DNA from: Drosophila pseudoobscura
Taxonomy: Eukaryota; Arthropoda; Insecta; Diptera; Drosophilidae
NCBI RefSeq assembly: GCF_009870125.1
Contig: NC_046683.1
Coordinates: 49,057,869 to 49,121,868, forward strand
Direction of reading: 5' to 3'
DNA: 64,000 nucleotides
Both the position numbers and the translations under genes were made by a program. The notes below the pieces were generated by a model. It worked only from the letters and a program-made list of their open reading frames with translations, was not told where the DNA came from and searched no databases. Positions within the stretch are counted from its first letter, which is position 1; each line of letters starts with the position of its first letter. This document shows positions 1 through 11,337 of this stretch, one piece after another.

Positions 1-1711
1 CACCGTCGATGTCTGGCTCATATCTATGACGTAATCGGGCTCCACATCGCCATTGCCATCGGCCTCAAAGGCCAGGCTGGTCCCATCTGCAGGCACAGCA
101 GCAGCTGCGGCAGCAGCGGCGGCGGCGGCGGCGGCATAGGAGTTATCGATTTCATTCGAATCTGCTTCCGACGAAGAGAAAGGAAAGGGAAAGGAAAGTT
201 AAGAATTGATGACATGGCCACCCACTGGCGGGAAAGCATGGGCGAAAGTGTGGGTGTGGGTGCGGGTCTGGATATCTGGTCGAGTGTCTGTCTGAAGGGT
301 CTATGCTAATTTCTGGTTTCCACAAAATGGGAAGGGGTACAAAGGAAGGGGTTGTATATGACTAATAAATTTGGAAAATCAGAGAATCAGGAAACCTATT
401 TTTGGTGGCAAACCAAATCCACTTATTGGAAGATGGCAGATAGTCATTTCTATATAGAGGAACATTAGAAGGGCATAGGACATATTAAACATTATCCACA
501 TTGCACTGAGAAAAAATAGAACATTTTGTTGATAATTTATTGTATTATTTATCGGATACGTCAATTGGTAAATTTTGCACTTTCAAATGAAAGCAGTTTA
601 TATTTTCCGAAATAGTTTTCATTGTGAATATGTTTGTATATAACCATGCTTTACATATGTATATACATACATATGTGAGAATATCATATAGAAATTTCTT
701 TTTGTAATGCAGATCTTTGGAATTTGTTTTACATTTGATATAAAAATGTCTGGATTATCTAACATCGGTTTTCACTTGTTTTTTGTATATTAAACTGTTC
801 CAATTCGATTATTTTCTAATACATTTTTAGTTTGCTTTATACAAGCCTCGTAAATCTTATTGTAAAATATCTAAATATTTAACGTATCCATTGGATGAGC
901 CCTTTTTGTACAATCTTTCATTACTCATTGAGTATGAAAATGTTGAAATTATAGCGTTTTATCTTTAATTTGAAGTAACCATGGGCTTAAGTCGCAAATT
1001 AAATGATTTAATACCACCATTGAAAATTTTGAAAGCACAAAAAAAAACGCCTTTTCGGAATTGTCACAAAAGAAAACTATTTTTTTTTTTCTCTCAGTGC
1101 AGGTGTAATGAATATATCACAATTTTCCAAGTATTCAAAGAGTGAAAGTCTTTCAGCCTTTCATTGAAAAACAATTATATAATAATGGCCCTGCGCCGAG
1201 CCCACCTCGCTTCGCCGCCCCCTCGTTGGGTTGATTTCCAAGTAGCAATTTTGCAATTTTCCCTACCGTAACTATCCCGCCACGTGGTCAACGGCAAGTG
1301 GTCCGACGAGGGCGTGGCTGTGGTTCCTCCTTCTCCTCCTCCTGCTGCTGCTGCTCCCGCGGGTGTGGTTCTCGCGGGCAGTTTCACTGTGGCGTCCAAC
1401 AGCAGCTCGTCCAGCTGCTCGGAGGCGACAAAGCCATAGGGATCCACGCCCTTGATCCGATTGACGGCCTCATAGACGGCATTGGCCTGGACCAGGCCGC
1501 TACCGATGGCCCTGCCACTGCCCATGATCGTTGTGGTTAGGATAAACAGCCTGATCAGGTTGCGCACGGAGCATTCAATTGGTCGCGTGGACGCGGAGAT
1601 CGATGTGGTGTGACTGGCGGCTGCTGCTCCTGTTGCAGCAGTGGTTGTTCCTGTGGCTTGCTTCGATTTATTTCTCGGAGACGCTATTTTCGCTGGTTCA
1701 TTCAAACGCAT
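1..1711 (-). CDS. Unrecognised protein, first two coding exons (gene continues beyond left edge)
   Basis: Two exons are visible on the minus strand. Exon 1 runs 1711 to 1267: the ATG is at 1711-1709 and the donor G|GTAGGG leaves phase 1. Exon 2 starts at 161 (or 164) after a strong pyrimidine tract and continues off the window. The joined frame stays open for about 202 residues. The N-terminus is basic and Ala/Thr-rich. A short hydrophobic stretch follows (about residues 50-65, LIRLFILTTTIMG), then a more ordered-looking segment (about residues 75-115, including AVYEAVNRIKGVDPYGF). Exon 2 begins DSNEIDNSY, has an eleven-alanine run and then acidic residues. The phase match and the open frame support the splice. 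The acceptor reads AAGCAG, so two sites 3 nt apart could be used, adding or dropping one Ala. I do not recognise the family and infer no function. Confidence 0.6.
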
Positions 1712-2802
1712 TTTGCAGTCTGTGTTCCCCGTTTGGAATCGGCACTAACTAACGCACATTTGGCCAACTGCATTGGAGGACTGGGAGTTTACGCTGCTCT
1801 GCCGCTCGATTTTTGGGGGTCACCTAGAGCTCTTACTTCGTCTGGGGCTATTGCTGCCTGCCACTCGAATTGGGGGTCACCTACTGCTCATCTGCCACTT
1901 GATTAGGGCTCTCACGCACTTCTGCCATTTGTTTGTCGGGGCGCCCCGGGGCGGAATCACGTAAATATCAACTTGATAAATTCACTTAGGGACAGGAGCA
2001 ACTTTCTCTTGGGTCCTCCGCACTGAATCGCACTGAAACTTTAGCTCCCTTCTGCTTATTGATTAGCTGATTAAGTTAATATATGCTTTACATGCTCTAG
2101 GAACGATCGTTAACAAAATGTAGTTTTCCTTTTATTCGGTTTATTTCGGTTTGTTCGGGATTTACTTTCCGGAAGGAGGCAACACTTCTCATTCACATTC
2201 ACTTTCCGGTATGGGATTCGATTTTGGGACACACACGGATGGGCTATAGTACGGATCAAGGAAGCGCCACTCAATTGTCAGGGAGTGCATCGAGGACGAG
2301 ACTCAATCACTGGCAGTGCACAGGCTTTTGGCTTTTGGCTTTCGGCTTTGCCTCAAACAAAAAAACAAACAAAAACCCTGTCGTAGAACACGCACGGGCT
2401 ATGGGATTCACACGGTGGAGAACGGAACGATTCGGTTTGAACAACTGCATCACGTATATCCGCCAGTTGGGGATTCGTCGGAACATCCGGCACGCACGGA
2501 GGAACGTCAGCACGCCGTTACACTTCGCCTATGAATGAACGTCGACGGAATTGAGGCAGGAATTCTTGTCAAATTGTTGTTGATGTTCCCGAGACGTAGA
2601 GTCCGAGTCCTTCGACTTCGTATCGTCTCGACCATTCATGACTTTCTTTGCGCATGTCCTGCTTTCGTTGAGTTTTTCCCCGCTTTGTGGTGACTTTCGG
2701 TTGGTACAGTTTCGGAGTAGAGAAGCTTTTACCCCTTCTTTCTTGTGGTGAATATGAGTCCGAGAGGGGTTTTGAATTCAAATTCAAATGCAAATAGACT
2801 TG

Positions 2803-3020
2803 GGAAAGCAGTGTTATTCATTGAAAGCAGTGTTCTCATTGAAAGCAGTAAATGTGTGGGAGGAAAGGACAGCCTGAGAGGCAGAACCATCTCAAAACAA
2901 TACCAAGCAGTTGTTTCCGATGACAGCAGGGAGATTGTTGAAAGCAGTGTACTTCTTGGATTCTGTATATCAAGCAGTGAAAAATAATAAGAGTGAAAGT
3001 ATAATATAACAAGCAGTGAG
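2803..3020. repeat. Dispersed short repeat, AAGCAGTG type, about six copies
   Basis: The octamer AAGCAGTG or a one-base variant (AAGCAGTA, AAGCAGTT) recurs at irregular spacing across about 215 bp, often within TTGAAAGCAGTG. This is seen directly in the sequence. The spacing is not constant, so it is not a simple tandem array. Confidence 0.6.
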
Positions 3021-3040
3021 TCACGAGTGTGAAAGTATAA

Positions 3041-3188
3041 TGCTGGCTTCAAACGATGCAGCGGCTGCATGGCAGCATGAGTTACATTCATACAGGCCAA
3101 TGCTGCACAGAATATAAAAATGATTTATATTATTGCGCGCTGAGCTATTGTGTCAGCATGCAGCCGCTGCATCGCTAAAGCCCAGCTT
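3041..3188. repeat. Imperfect inverted repeat with a perfect 18 bp core
   Basis: CGATGCAGCGGCTGCATG at 3054-3071 is repeated in exact reverse complement at 3157-3174. The similarity extends outward (GCTGGCTT on the left against the complement of AAGCCCAGC on the right), giving arms of roughly 30 bp around an 85 nt spacer. Each arm core is itself near-palindromic. It may be a fold-back or MITE remnant. No clear target-site duplication was found. Confidence 0.6.
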
Positions 3189-5579
3189 AAAAGCAAGTTT
3201 CTATCTAACTGTTATACTACTGTGATATGGATGCTATAAAACACCCCCGAGGTTGAAATCCACAATAGGTGGCGCCAGTTATGCCAACTACGGAGAAACC
3301 TCCCCAAAGAGCAACCAACCCCCCGAGGGCCAGCATCCCCTGGGAGAGTGAAATGAAGTCCATTGCAGCGGGTATCCACTGCCGATTTCGACCAGTCTGC
3401 AGACTCAGATTTATGGGAATCGAGAGGCGATATCATGAGGGATGAATGCTTCGTGGTGTTGTGGCACCGTCTTATCAGACGCGCGTGGAGGTTGCTCGGA
3501 TGCAGACGCCATCGCTCTAGTCAGCGAAGTCCTGCCTCAATCGAGAAAGCTGCGGAAACGCTTCAGGAGTGAAAATAAAATATCATTCTTTATTCGGAAA
3601 TTGAAAAGCCAAGCAAAAGCCAGAAAATGGAAGCTGCCAATGAAGATATAGAGCACTCCTGAGGATGACCATTGAGGGTAAAGTACAGGTGAAAAGTGGA
3701 AGATATATGCACATGCCAGTATACATACAGACGCGAAGGCAAAAAGTGCTTTTAGGTCACACAAAAGGCTCTCCTCGCATCGACAGCAAATAGCAACAGC
3801 ATCGACATCCGCAGCAGCATCAGCATCAGCAGCAGCAGCAACAGCCCGAAGGTATCATCCACGGGAAGAAGAACCAACAAGTAAGCGATTAATGTGTACG
3901 AAACCCGGTGACATTTTTGTGGGGAAATCGTATGCAATCGGTGTGAAAATCCTTTGTTTGATGGCTGAAGATTGCAAATGAACGTTTGTGAAGTGAATTT
4001 CCAATTCAATAGCATTGAAAAATTCTCTATTGATAGAATAGAAGTGCATACGGCAGTGTCTGAAGCACTATCTTAATGAAATCCCATCTGAAAGACCTTC
4101 GGAATGTGCGTTACCATTCCAGTGAAATCTGTTCAAATTACTATAATATTTCATCGGGTGATGAATGGTAGCATATTCCGCGAGCGATTCAATCAGTGAA
4201 ATCTCATTCAACCTCTGAATACACCTCACAGTGCAAATAATGAAAGTGTGCTCTAGATACCCCATCCAATGGCTCTCAAAATCCCGCTAATGATGGACCA
4301 TAAGTGCAAGCAAGAGAGTGGGAATGTCACTCTGGATGGGCAGCCCAGCAATAGGCGAGGCGCCGCTGTATCCCCATGCCCCACAAGTGGCACCAATGAG
4401 AATACGGTCTAAATTTAAGCAGCAGCCTGCGTCTTGGGGCTCACGTGTCAAGCAGCACTCAGGAGACAGAAGAAAACGCGGCCAGGCTGTCATTGTGAGC
4501 CTTGTTATCAGGACCCCGGACCCCCTCTATCGCCCCTCCACCTTCTGGGCCTCCGCTGGGAGCTCGCGTTTTGTTTGGCTTTAATTGCGGCACAGCCGCG
4601 AACACGGCTCCGGTGGTGGCGCCTCTTGAAGGAGTGTCCGCTATTCTTCAAGTCCCATCCACATTATTCTGTTGTTTTCAACGGCTTCTTCAGCTATTCT
4701 CAGAGCATGGCATTCATTGTACTCGCTTTTCTTAAATTTCGAATTGTTAAGCGTTCTCTAAGCTTGGGTTTTGTTTTTGATATGGCTCTCCTGTACTTAT
4801 TCCCCTTCAAACTGGTGACAAATAAATAGCCAGAGAACTGCCTGTACTGGGGTACACCTTATAGTCGGACAACCGGTGGAGAGGCCATGAGACAGGCAAA
4901 TTTCTGCCCCTTTCGATCCATAATTTGGTGAAAACTTGAGCAATTTGTGTGGAATGCAGAGCACAAATTTGTAGAAGATTCCGCTATGCTCTTTGCACAT
5001 CGATGCCCGAGAGCCTAAAAACAAAATACATGCCGTGCGTGGCTACGACCCATATCCATTTCAAGGCTAGGTAGTTCTAGAAGATTTCTCATCCATCAGA
5101 TCATTCGATCACATTTTATTTTCTAAACTCAAAATCTATTGAATCTAAGAATCTGGATTAGAAAATTATGCAATTTGAGGTTACCTTCTGTTTGATACAT
5201 TTTATGATCCATCGAAATGGAAAATTCCACCATTCTTTGGATACTTTCCTTCTTTACTTAAAAACTAACCTGTTTTATTTCTGCATTAAAATTGGGCTAA
5301 AATTAATACTTTTTGAATGGCGGTCGATGGGAAAGGTTAGGAATGTGATAGTATTAGGGCAGGTCTAGAGCCTTTCCTTTCCTTTCCTTGCGGCCCACGC
5401 TGTGGGTTTCAATCTAGAGACGTGTTCCATCAGCAAAGTTCAAGTATTTATGGTGTAACCGCTATATCATTAAGTCGAAGCAATCTCTTCGTTACTCCTT
5501 CTGCATATTCCGTACAAATCTTTCAGAAATCAACGTTAATGTTCTGCAGCCGCAGTGAAGATTAAGAAGCATCGTTGCA

Positions 5580-8201
5580 ATGCCATCCCGTCGCGCCGGC
5601 GGCGGCACAATCAAGCGGAAGCACTCCCTGGGGAACCTGCGACGTGCGCATCCCGCCTCCGGAGCCACATGGAATGTGCAGGTGGTCAGAGGTAAAATGT
5701 CCTCAAAGTGCTTGTGGCATGCCTGTCGGGCTCTGATCCTGGGCCTGACGCTGATGCTCTTGGGCGCCGGAATGGCCACCCTGGGCTACTATGCGGATCA
5801 CCTATCGATGGGGTCGGAGCTGCGAGGCAATGTGACGGTGCGCGTGAAGAACGACCTGAAGGGCTTCCATCTGAACAACTTTGCGTATGTGGGGCCCATT
5901 GTGATGGGCTTTGGGGGCTTCATTGTGGTGGCCTCCTGTGTGATGACCTTCGAGGCACGCGACTCGGCTGCGAAGGTGGTGCCGGCACGACTACGTGCCG
6001 GAGGAGGAGGTGGCAGCAGCAAGAATCCAACGCGGAGTAATCAGGGATCATCCGCATCGCAGCGACGGGGAATGGGTACGGACTTTCGTCGCCCTTAAGG
6101 TATATTTTAATCTCGTGTTTCCTCTGGCAGGTGCCCAATACCAATCCACGCGCTGGGATCAGCATTTCGGGGTGTTCCGCTCATCGCCGGGCGATCCCCA
6201 CCAGCAGCCTCAGGCAGCCATACTCTCTGCCACGCATCCGCATCACCAGCAGCTGCAGCAACAGCAGCAGCAGCAGCCCTTCGATAGGGAGGCACTGACC
6301 GCGGAGTTGGTGAAATTCTCCAAGTCCCTCAGGTATTCACAGACAGCGCAAGCGCCATAAACCATTCGGAGAACTTCATTGCGGAGTGGAAATTTGTAGC
6401 AGAGAATCTTTCAAACACAATTGGCTAATCTTCCACCTCTTCCCATTCCTCTCTCTTTGCATCATCCATCGCCTCGCCACCTCGCCACCTCGCCAGTCGC
6501 CAATCCACACGCTTTTCGCCGCAGTTGCGCCGCCTCACATGCACTGGATCAGTGCCCGATCTGTCCACCATCCATGCCGCTGCCACCGCTCATGCTCATG
6601 CTCATGATCATGCCAATCTCCTTGAATACACCTCCAACACCACCACCACCACCAACGCCGCCACTAATCCCTCCAATTTGCTCTCACTGCACCACTACCA
6701 CCACCTGATGACGACGACGCCGCTGGACACGCTGCTGCACACGGGTCCGTGCTGCACGAAACGCCATCGGCGCCACCACCACCGGCACTCGCATCACCAT
6801 CACCACGACCACAACCAACGACACCACCCGAAACCCTCGTCGTCGTCGGCAAGCAGCAGCGTGAGGAGAGTGCGCCAGGGGCGTCCCTGGGCAGGCCCAG
6901 GCCCAGGCCCGTCTGCCGCCGCCGCTGCCTCCTCTTCTTCGACTCGCATCATTAGCAACTCCTCGAGCCTTATCCAGCGGGCCACACGAGAGTGCTCCTT
7001 GCTGCAGCCCCCGGCAGCGGGTCGGGTGTACTGGCAGGCCTCTTCTTTTGATGGCGGCAGTGGCCATGCCCATGCGGCTGTCGCCATCTCCAGCGCCGAA
7101 AAGCGCAGCGAGCGGAACAAACGCTCGGACACGGCCAAGCGGCATGTCCTATCCCGCCAGCGTCCCATCGAGCAGGAGGAGGGACGTAGTCCTCTTGGAA
7201 ACAGGCGGTAAAGATGCTAAAGCGCAGATTTGGAAGCCCTTTTACTGATCTGATGATTTCTTGCAGCAATTCCACCATGTCGGATTCCTCGTACAGTGGC
7301 CGCTGGACGGCTCGCTGTGCGTCGGTGGCTAGTCGCACTTCCAGCATTGAGTCGAGGCGCGTTCAGGTCGATCTGCACAGCCCGGAGGTGATTCCCAAGT
7401 CAATACTGCGCTCACCAAAGCGCTACAGCTCCGGGCCCTCGGCCACGCCATCGGTGGATAAGGATTTTCGGTGAGCAATGACACTTTGAAACCTTTTGAT
7501 AGTGTTATATGAAAACCCACGCTTGTATCTCTTTTCCGTTTAGAAGCCAACTGTCTGTGTGCTCGGAGCCACCGCCTCCTGTCCGTCAGCTGTCGGGGCA
7601 GTCGAGCATGGAGCCCGCCGTGCCGGAGGAGAGCCTCGAACAGGCCGAGGATAGGTCCTACGATGAGGTGCTGGCGCTGGAGCATCAACCGAGCAGCCTG
7701 CCTCCGAAGAAGGTGCGCCCGGACTTTCTGCCTCTCTCTCGCAGCGAGCAAGAGGAGAATCCGAATCAGAATCCGAATCAGAATCAACAGAAGCAGAATC
7801 AACAGAAGACGATAGCTGCTGTCCCACTGTTTCGCAGCAACAGCTCTCGGCAGTTCTACAGGCCCAAGACGGCGGTGGCTAGCGAGTTGGATGACTCTGT
7901 GTTCCATGCCCGCTCCATGGAACGGGGATTGGCCAAGGGCACTGGCAGTGCCGATGATCAGATGTACGATTCCCTCAAAGTGATCAACGAACGGCGCTCC
8001 ACGCTGCTGAAGGCGGACTCACAGAGTTCGCTGGGATCGGCAGAGCGGAAACTAAGCAGTTTCTCGTTGAAGATGCCCGAGATAACAGAGCGGGAGAACT
8101 CCATAGATGTGGAAGAGCCACCACCACCACCACAGTCACCTGTCCCTGCCGCTGACTCTGCCCCTGAAAAGGATATAGAGCTTGGCAAAATTGATCCCTA
8201 G
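5580..8201 (+). CDS. TMEM200-family two-pass transmembrane protein
   Basis: Five exons: 5580-6075, 6131-6332, 6497-7207, 7267-7470 and 7544-8201. Together they make 2271 nt, or 756 residues, with matching phases at every junction. The N-terminal 130 residues match the TMEM200 (DUF2371) pattern. A VVRGK motif (about 35-39) precedes TM1 (about 48-71, ending TLGYYA). After a lumenal loop with an NVT sequon comes VGPIVMGFGGF, which begins TM2 (about 102-122), followed by a FEARD motif like the HENRD of vertebrate members. The remaining cytoplasmic tail is long and low-complexity: a polyQ run, a His-rich block (HHHRHSHHHHHDH), and Ser/Arg-rich segments containing SVPDLS, SILRSPKRYSS and polyproline. 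It is far longer than the vertebrate family members. Molecular function is not established for the family. The start is the first in-frame ATG and gives the conserved N-terminus. Confidence 0.85.
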
Positions 8202-9075
8202 GATCCGTAGGATGCCCGCGGGAATTGCGCATATGTAAAACAGCAGCCATCGACAATTACTTTAGAAATTGATGTATATTTGTATTGTATTGTATTGTAT
8301 TGTATGTGTGTGTCGTCTCTTGTTAGATCGTATTTAGATAAGTGTTATACCTCCCCCACACACGGACTGGTTCTGTATCTACCCACTCCCACAGCAATCC
8401 AGCAATCGTTAATCGACTAAAAGAACTAAGAACTAAGGAATCATAACAATGTCTATTATATATATATATATAAATATATATACTACTTGTTGCCTGAGCA
8501 TACCGTACATATGTATACCGTACTACTCCGTAGTCTTCCTATTGTTAGAGTATCGAGATACTACTATGTCGTTATAACTATTACCATTACCATTACTTAT
8601 TTGGATGTTAGTTTTCATTAAATTGTCATAGAACAGCATCTACCCTGTAAAAAATGTACAATCAGCTTATAGCAAAGACTGATTAGGCAAAACAAAAAGA
8701 AGAAAGAAAGCAAAAACCTACGGAATCGAGAGGGCAAACACACATTAATGGAAAAAGCAATCAAGTAATTAATATCTGCCAACAGTTGAAGCACTCGGCA
8801 CATGAATTTTTTTGGTCTCAGCAAAACATTAACGATTTGTTGCATTACAATGTACCTAATTAATATGTATGTTTATATATCTGGATGTTAATTTTTTAAG
8901 ACAACGCGTTTCTTGTTCAATAAGTGTTTTTGGAAAAAAAACCCACAAAAAGCATTCAAAATGATGGAATTAGCTGTGACGGCAACCTGTAACCCACAAA
9001 AAAAACGTTGCATTTTATAATACTGTTCATTGCAAGATTAATATCAAGTCAATAAAAACAATGTGTGTGTCTAAA
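8202..9075 (+). other. 3' UTR of the TMEM200-like gene
   Basis: AT-rich noncoding sequence follows the stop codon. It contains a (TTGTA)n run near 8283-8304, a TA microsatellite near 8455-8482 and a canonical AATAAA at 9051-9056. The end point is inferred from that signal. Confidence 0.55.
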
Positions 9076-9331
9076 TCAAGAAAAGTCTTCTTAAGTCCTC
9101 AGAAATTAAAATTTTTTAAGTTCAAATTCAAATTTGAATGTTAGCGCTGCCAACTCAAGGTATACCCTGCAGCCATACGGGCTGGCAGATTTCTTATACA
9201 TCGAGTCCGAGCTTACACCCTGTCTAGCTCACACACCTTACAAAATGTATACTTTTAGTAGTATTTTCCAGTATATTTTAGGACGTGTAGGGACTCACCC
9301 TCTTGTGCAATTCACCAATGTAGATACCTTG

Positions 9332-9524
9332 TAGAAATGCCAATGTGGGACATGTCCCAGGCCACATCGAATATTAATTCGTAATCAGCATCGAATTCCT
9401 GATCGCTTGGCATCAAAATCACAATTTTTTCGAAAATGTCGGAAAAAGGCATGTCAAAAAGTGAATAACGGAAGTTTTTCACACAGGCGCTTCCATGAGG
9501 CTTATATGAAAAAACGGTCAACAA
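9332..9524 (-). other. Exon-like open frame on the minus strand, unassigned
   Basis: Reading leftward from 9524, the frame is open and has ordinary globular composition (for example FSYKPHGSACVKNF and DADYELIFDVAWDM). It ends at a plausible donor, ACAAG|GTATCT, near 9332. There is no ATG at its start; the computed start is TTG, so it would have to be an internal exon or a fragment. No partner exon or family was recognised. It could be a decayed gene or part of a transposable element, because related inverted GTTGACCG sequences lie close by. Confidence 0.25.
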
Positions 9525-9877
9525 TTTTTGAAACGTACACGCTCTTGGTAATTACATGAAAAGGTAGTTAATGTGTAGTTTGCGTGCAGTTAGCATGTAA
9601 TGAAATGAATTTAGTGGAAATTGTTGTTGACCGGTTTTGCTTAAACCTTATTTTATAAGCAATGCAATAAAGAGGAAAACTTAAATTCAACCAATCTTGT
9701 AGGAAATTGATTTAATAATCGGATTAAGCTATCAGTTAAGAGCTGAGGGTCTTAGCTTATTCGAATAACCGAATATCAAAAACCACGAATATGATGCAAC
9801 TTGATTACAAATAATTCGTTAGTATATTTACAGTATATTTCTGAGGTCAGACCGTATATTTTAAGTCCTTAACTCCG

Positions 9878-9888
9878 CGGTCACACTG
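9878..9888 (+). promoter_or_regulatory. Motif 1 (M1BP-type) core promoter element of Usp10
   Basis: CGGTCACACTG is an exact match to the Drosophila motif 1 consensus YGGTCACACTR, which lies close to start sites of broadly expressed TATA-less genes. It is immediately upstream of the inferred first Usp10 leader exon. The transcription start is inferred at roughly 9885-9910. Confidence 0.6.
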
Positions 9889-9889
9889 C

Positions 9890-10237
9890 TAAAGAACAAT
9901 AAATCCGTTTGTTGCACAAAAAATAAATTTAAATAAAATTTAATCGCAATTGATAATAAAGTACTGTGCTAACACATACCAAGTGCTTGTGCGTGTGCGG
10001 TGGCCGTCGGTGGAAAAACATTGTTAATTGGAGCAACGAAGTAGAAGCGTGTAAAGAGTTGCGGAATTATCGTCGTGGTCGTGTCATTAGAAAAAGAAGA
10101 GAGCCAGCGAACGAGAGAGCCGCCGCGACACCAGCCAGCAGCCACCAGGCCATCTCAGTGCCGCATTTGGCCGCCCGCACGCATAAAATATGATCAAATT
10201 GCTACGAAATTGATTTCAATTGGCGACTCAACAAAAG
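9890..10237 (+). other. Usp10: Usp10 noncoding leader exon 1 (inferred)
   Basis: This is the sequence between motif 1 and a good donor, CAAAAG|GTACGT, at 10237/10238. The matching acceptor TTACACAG|CAAACC is at 11229/11230, and the start codon follows at 11338. The 5' limit is approximate. Confidence 0.45.
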
Positions 10238-11337
10238 GTACGTTCGATAAACTACTCATTTCCCTTCTCCACCCAGCCCCCTTCCCTCCACGCCCTCTTG
10301 TTCGCTATGCCGCCGCCTCGCATTCCTCAGCGCTCAGCGTTCTCTTTTCTCGTTTCAACGTGTTCTTCGGTCGCCATTGGACGTTGAATCCGGCGACGAC
10401 CGCCTGGCTTTTGCCTGGCTGCATTTACATAAAGCTAAAGCTAAAACATGCCGCCTGAAGAAGCAGACGTCTCGAATTAGCTAGAATTTCGACACTCGGA
10501 TTCAAGCTGGTGGCAAGTGTCGCCTTTCTTCTGCCACTGAAGATATTTTCTAATTTCCTTTATTACACAGGCATACGCGCGCACATGTGTATTTGTGTGT
10601 TTCTGTGCGTGTTCGTGCATGTTTCTGTTCGTGTGTGTTGTGTTTGGCAGAGATGAGTAATGCTGCGATTCTGCGAGTCCGGTGGAGCGACAGTGACAGA
10701 TGTGATTTGCCACCAAATGGGTGCTATTCTACTATAAATAAGTGTACTCCCAATCGCAGCACAAGTGAAGCGGTGTTTGTATGTATTCCCATTTTAATTA
10801 AATCACTTGCAGAATATTTAAAAAATATAACCCTTTGAACCGAACCTGTTACACACTCCGATATCAGTGACTTTTTTTCGCTCATCTCTAATTGGGGAGG
10901 GAGTGTGTGTGGCATGAAAGTTTAATAGTGAATAGAAAAAACAAAGTCTGAACGCCGCCGCGGCCGCATGGTGGTTTTATTGTTGTTTTAATTATGGTAC
11001 ACTTTTGATCATAGTCCGGGAAACCGATGCACCGCTGCCGTACGGCATGGCCTCTTGCTCTCCGCCACTCTTCGGTCTGTTTATTTGATTTTTTTATTAC
11101 TCCAAGACAGCTGTGCAGAGTTGCCAGACCGCTGGCGGCGCAAATGTTCCGGTAGCGGGGACTCTCCGTAACCTCAAACCTGCATTTCGTTGATGTGTTT
11201 TTTCTCTCTTTCATTCGTACGTTACACAGCAAACCGAATCTTCAATGTTTGACGCCTGCAGCGAATCTTGAGACTCATTTCACCCCTCCAAAACGAACAA
11301 GCAACGGAGCAAGCCAAGTACTTGAGGTTCCCAAAGA

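Larger units (their letters stand above)
1712..5579. other. Intergenic region between the two divergent left-hand genes
   Basis: No convincing coding exon is visible. The region should contain the 5' leaders and promoters of the minus-strand gene (ATG at 1711) and of the plus-strand TMEM200-like gene (ATG at 5580). It also holds a cluster of AAGCAGTG-type repeats at 2800-3020 and a long inverted repeat at 3041-3188, both listed separately. The short open frames here have no domain-like composition. Confidence 0.5.

Noticed and set aside
3041..3188. Inverted repeat as a microRNA precursor
   Set aside because: The spacer of about 85 nt and the self-complementary arms do not fit a usual fly pre-miRNA hairpin; kept only as a repeat.
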